A stretch of 64,000 nt of DNA from positions 17,389,688 through 17,453,687 of the forward strand of contig OZ059895.1 in NCBI GenBank assembly GCA_964057225.1, read 5' to 3'. The stretch's first letter is position 1. Each line of letters begins with the position of its first letter. Below are positions 59,401-64,000 of this stretch, piece after piece. The translations under genes and the position numbers were made by a program. The notes under the pieces are model-generated. The model was not told the DNA's origin, did not search any database, and saw only the letters and a program-made list of their open reading frames with translations. This DNA is from Auanema rhodensis. Its lineage: Eukaryota; Nematoda; Chromadorea; Rhabditida; Rhabditidae.

Positions 59401-62400
59401 TTCTCGAAGCTTTTACTTCAGGTTACATCTTCTCTTATTCATTCGAATGAAATATTTTACTTCAATACGGAGCAGTATTGTTAAAAGTGACAAAGTGATT
59501 ATTATCGACAAATGAAAACAACTTATCAAGCCTCATTGGCTCAGGGGCAGAGCGTCTGTCTAGTCGATTCCAGCATGAGGCATTGTTTTAGACTTTCTCA
59601 AACTATTTTGAGGATTAAATCGTGCTTCTCGAAGCTTTTACTTCAGGTTACATCTTTTCTTATTCATTCAAATGAATTGTTTCAATTGAATATGTAAACG
59701 CATTGTTGAAAGTGACTAAGAGATTATAATCGAGAAATGAAAATAACTTTTTAAGCCTCATTGGCTCAGGGGCAGAGCGTCTGTCTAGTAAACAGAAGGT
59801 CGCTGGTTCGATTCCAGCATGAGGCATCTTTTTAGACTTTCTCAAACTATTTTTAGGATTCATTCGTGCTTCTCGAAGCTTTTACTTCAGGTTACATCTT
59901 CTCTTATTCATTCGAATGAAATATTTTACTTCAATACGGAGCAGTATTGTTAAAAGTGACAAAGTGATTATTATCGACAAATGAAAACAACTTATCAAGC
60001 CTCATTGGCTCAGGGGCAGAGCGTCTGTCTAGTAAACAGAAGGTCGCTGGTTCGATTCCAGCATGAGGCATCGTTTTAGACTTTTTCAAACTATTTTGAG
60101 GATTAATTCGTGCTTCTTGAAGCTTTTACTTCAGGTTACATCTTCTCTTATTCATTCGAATGAAATATTTTACTTCAATACGGAGCAGTATTGTTAAAAG
60201 TGACAAAGTGATTATTATCGACAAATGAAAACAACTTATCAAGCCTCATTGGCTCAGGGGCAGAGCGTCTGTCTAGTAAACAGAAGGTCGCTGGTTCGAT
60301 TCCAGCATGAGGCATCGTTTTAGACTTTTTCAAACTATTTTGAGGATTAATTCGTGCTTCTTGAAGCTTTTACTTCAGGTTACATCTTCTCTTATTCATT
60401 CGAATGAAATATTTTACTTCAATACGAAGCAGTATTGTTAAAAGTGACAAAGTGATTATTATCGACAAATGAAAACAACTTATCAAGCCTCATTGGCTCA
60501 GGGGCAGAGCGTCTGTCTAGTCGATTCCAGCATGAGGCATCGTTTTAGACTTTCTCAAACTATTTTGAGGATTAATTCGTGCTTCTCGAAGCTTTTACTT
60601 CAGGTTACATCTTCTCTTATTCATTCAAATGAATTGTTTCAATTGAATATGTAAACGCATTGTTGAAAGTGACTAAGAGATTATAATCGAGAAATGAGAA
60701 TAACTTTTTAAGCCTCATTGGCTCAGGGGCAGAGCGTCTGTCTAGTAAACAGAAGGTCGCTGGTTCGATTCCAGCATGAGGCATCGTTTTAGACTTTTTC
60801 AAAATATTTTGAAGATTAATTCGTGCTTCTTGAAGCTTTTACTTCAGGTTACATCTTCTCTTATTCATTCGAATGAAATATTTTACTTCAATACGGAGCA
60901 GTATTGTTAAAAGTGACAAAGTGATTATTATCGACAAATGAAAACAACTTATCAAGCCTCATTGGCTCAGGGGCAGAGCGTCTGTCTAGTCGATTCCAGC
61001 ATGAGGCATTGTTTTAGACTTTCTCAAACTATTTTGAGGATTAAATCGTGCTTCTCGAAGCTTTTACTTCAGGTTACATCTTCTCTTATTCATTCAAATG
61101 AATTGTTTCAATTGAATATGTAAACGCATTGTTGAAAGTGACTAAGAGATTATAATCGAGAAATGAAAATAACTTTTTAAGCCTCATTGGCTCAGGGGCA
61201 GAGCGTCTGTCTAGTAAACAGAAGGTCGCTGGTTCGATTCCAGCATGAGGCATCTTTTTAGACTTTCTCAAACTATTTTTAGGATTCATTCGTGCTTCTC
61301 GAAGCTTTTACTTCAGGTTACATCTTCTCTTATTCATTCGAATGAAATATTTTACTTCAATACGGAGCAGTATTGTTAAAAGTGACAAAGTGATTATTAT
61401 CGACAAATGAAAACAACTTATCAAGCCTCATTGGCTCAGGGGCAGAGCGTCTGTCTAGTAAACAGAAGGTCGCTGGTTCGATTCCAGCATGAGGCATCGT
61501 TTTAGACTTTTTCAAACTATTTTGAGGATTAATTCGTGCTTCTTGAAGCTTTTACTTCAGGTTACATCTTCTCTTATTCATTCGAATGAAATATTTTACT
61601 TCAATACGGAGCAGTATTGTTAAAAGTGACAAAGTGATTATTATCGACAAATGAAAACAACTTATCAAGCCTCATTGGCTCAGGGGCAGAGCGTCTGTCT
61701 AGTAAACAGAAGGTCGCTGGTTCGATTCCAGCATGAGGCATCGTTTTAGACTTTTTCAAACTATTTTGAGGATTAATTCGTGCTTCTTGAAGCTTTTACT
61801 TCAGGTTACATCTTCTCTTATTCATTCGAATGAAATATTTTACTTCAATACGAAGCAGTATTGTTAAAAGTGACAAAGTGATTATTATCGACAAATGAAA
61901 ACAACTTATCAAGCCTCATTGGCTCAGGGGCAGAGCGTCTGTCTAGTCGATTCCAGCATGAGGCATCGTTTTAGACTTTCTCAAAATATTTTGAAGATTA
62001 ATTCGTGCTTCTTGAAGCTTTTACTTCAGGTTACATCTTCTCTTATTCATTCGAATGAAATATTTTACTTCAATACGGAGCAGTATTGTTAAAAGTGACA
62101 AAGTGATTATTATCGACAAATGAAAACAACTTATCAAGCCTCATTGGCTCAGGGGCAGAGCGTCTGTCTAGTCGATTCCAGCATGAGGCATTGTTTTAGA
62201 CTTTCTCAAACTATTTTGAGGATTAATTCGTGCTTCTCGAAGCTTTTACTTCAGGTTACATCTTCTCTTATTCATTCAAATGAATTGTTTCAATTGAATA
62301 TGTAAACGCATTGTTGAAAGTGACTAAGAGATTATAATCGAGAAATGAAAATAACTTTTTAAGCCTCATTGGCTCAGGGGCAGAGCGTCTGTCTAGTAAA

Positions 62401-63769
62401 CAGAAGGTCGCTGGTTCGATTCCAGCATGAGGCATCTTTTTAGACTTTCTCAAACTATTTTTAGGATTCATTCGTGCTTCTCGAAGCTTTTACTTCAGGT
62501 TACATCTTCTCTTATTCATTCGAATGAAATATTTTACTTCAATACGGAGCAGTATTGTTAAAAGTGACAAAGTGATTATTATCGACAAATGAAAACAACT
62601 TATCAAGCCTCATTGGCTCAGGGGCAGAGCGTCTGTCTAGTCGATTCCAGCATGAGGCATTGTTTTAGACTTTCTCAAACTATTTTGAGGATTAATTCGT
62701 GCTTCTCGAAGCTTTTACTTCAGGTTACATCTTCTCTTATTCATTCAAATGAATTGTTTCAATTGAATATGTAAACGCATTGTTGAAAGTGACTAAGAGA
62801 TTATAATCGAGAAATGAGAATAACTTTTTAAGCCTCATTGGCTCAGGGGCAGAGCGTCTGTCTAGTAAACAGAAGGTCGCTGGTTCGATTCCAGCATGAG
62901 GCATCGTTTTAGACTTTTTCAAAATATTTTGAGGATTAATTCGTGCTTCTCGAAGCTTTTACTTCAGGTTACATCTTCTCTTATTCATTCGAATGAAATA
63001 TTTTACTTCAATACGGAGCAGTATTGTTAAAAGTGACAAAGTGATTATTATCGACAAATGAAAACAACTTATCAAGCCTCATTGGCTCAGGGGCAGAGCG
63101 TCTGTCTAGTCGATTCCAGCATGAGGCATTGTTTTAGACTTTCTCAAACTATTTTGAGGATTAAATCGTGCTTCTCGAAGCTTTTACTTCAGGTTACATC
63201 TTCTCTTATTCATTCAAATGAATTGTTTCAATTGAATATGTAAACGCATTGTTGAAAGTGACTAAGAGATTATAATCGAGAAATGAAAATAACTTTTTAA
63301 GCCTCATTGGCTCAGGGGCAGAGCGTCTGTCTAGTAAACAGAAGGTCGCTGGTTCGATTCCAGCATGAGGCATCTTTTTAGACTTTCTCAAACTATTTTT
63401 AGGATTCATTCGTGCTTCTCGAAGCTTTTACTTCAGGTTACATCTTCTCTTATTCATTCGAATGAAATATTTTACTTCAATACGGAGCAGTATTGTTAAA
63501 AGTGACAAAGTGATTATTATCGACAAATGAAAACAACTTATCAAGCCTCATTGGCTCAGGGGCAGAGCGTCTGTCTAGTCGATTCCAGCATGAGGCATTG
63601 TTTTAGACTTTCTCAAACTATTTTGAGGATTAATTCGTGCTTCTCGAAGCTTTTACTTCAGGTTACATCTTCTCTTATTCATTCAAATGAATTGTTTCAA
63701 TTGAATATGTAAACGCATTGTTGAAAGTGACTAAGAGATTATAATCGAGAAATGAGAATAACTTTTTAA

Positions 63770-63841
63770 GCCTCATTGGCTCAGGGGCAGAGCGTCTGTC
63801 TAGTAAACAGAAGGTCGCTGGTTCGATTCCAGCATGAGGCA
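63770..63841 (+). tRNA. tRNA-Thr(AGT), last complete copy in window
   Basis: Consensus 72-nt cloverleaf with intact A and B boxes and a T4 run downstream. The array clearly continues beyond base 64000. Confidence 0.93.
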
Positions 63842-64000
63842 TCGTTTTAGACTTTTTCAAAATATTTTGAAGATTAATTCGTGCTTCTTGAAGCTTTTAC
63901 TTCAGGTTACATCTTCTCTTATTCATTCGAATGAAATATTTTACTTCAATACGGAGCAGTATTGTTAAAAGTGACAAAGTGATTATTATCGACAAATGAA

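Larger units (their letters stand above)
43956..64000 (+). repeat. tRNA-Thr(AGT) tandem array, segment 3 (83 tRNA starts, runs off window)
   Basis: tRNA starts: 44180d, 44405, 44649, 44893, 45137d, 45362, 45606d, 45831, 46075d, 46300, 46544d, 46769, 47013, 47257, 47501, 47745d, 47970, 48214d, 48439, 48683, 48927, 49171, 49415, 49659, 49903, 50147, 50391d, 50616, 50860, 51104, 51348, 51592d, 51817, 52061, 52305, 52549, 52793, 53037d, 53262, 53506, 53750, 53994, 54238, 54482d, 54707, 54951, 55195, 55439, 55683, 55927d, 56152, 56396, 56640, 56884, 57128, 57372d, 57597, 57841, 58085d, 58310, 58554, 58798, 59042, 59286, 59530d, 59755, 59999, 60243, 60487d, 60712, 60956d, 61181, 61425, 61669, 61913d, 62138d, 62363, 62607d, 62832, 63076d, 63301, 63545d, 63770. 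The copy at 48683 has an acceptor mismatch (ATGTGGC) and 58798 has GCCTCAA. A 1,445-bp, six-unit period runs 53037, 54482, 55927, 57372. The window ends in the spacer before the next tRNA. Confidence 0.95.

Noticed and set aside
6337..63712. About 48 plus-strand frames of 61-65 codons starting MKTTYQ or MKITYQ
   Set aside because: They appear wherever the 19-nt tRNA deletion shifts the frame. The reading runs through a tRNA relic and a spacer, with no sign of coding selection.
9844..63860. Many minus-strand frames of 61-73 codons containing IEPATFCLLDRRS
   Set aside because: They are antisense translations of the tRNA-Thr units, and tRNA antisense is a known source of spurious proteins of this type. 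They repeat only because the tRNA repeats.
5934..64000. CRISPR array or bacterial repeat
   Set aside because: The 244-bp period, the tRNA in each unit, the near-identical spacers and the retrotransposon context exclude CRISPR.

Overview
The window is eukaryotic repeat DNA, most likely from a nematode. The support is a BEL/Pao-type retroelement with a phlebovirus-like (Gn/Gc-style) envelope, a combination known from nematode Cer7/Tas-type elements, together with a Ty3/gypsy element and Pol III tRNA genes. The species cannot be named. No ordinary host protein gene was found.

Layout. (1) 1-5933: 3' part of a Ty3/gypsy LTR retrotransposon. It has a long Pol frame (protease, RT, RNase H, integrase) fused behind a membrane-anchored, envelope-like domain, then a 3' LTR. 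(2) 5934-17268, 18582-36202 and 43956-64000: one very large head-to-tail array of 244-bp units, each carrying a 72-nt tRNA-Thr(AGT) gene. I count 204 tRNA starts. About 153 are full length, 49 share the same 19-nt internal deletion (225-bp units), one has a different 17-nt deletion and one is split by a retroelement. The array has higher-order periodicities of 6, 7, 11 and 12 units, as in satellite DNA. (3) 17269-18581: a short non-autonomous LTR element whose LTRs resemble those of element 1, inserted in a spacer with a 4-bp target duplication. (4) 36203-43955: a 7.75-kb BEL/Pao element with two 415-bp LTRs that look identical. It sits inside a tRNA copy with a 5-bp target duplication (GAGCG). 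It has a tRNA-Gly-type primer site and one 1,200-codon frame joining a probable Gag N-terminus, the Pol C-terminal DUF5641 domain and an Env. It has no protease, RT, RNase H or integrase core. A Gag-like zinc-knuckle frame lies after env instead of before pol.

Reading of the whole. The locus is a tRNA gene cluster behaving as a satellite: unequal exchange spreads variants, including broken tRNAs, while LTR elements use the array as a landing site. The most notable points are the scale and dynamics of the tRNA-Thr(AGT) array, and the pol-less but env-bearing BEL element that appears to have moved recently, presumably with enzymes supplied in trans.
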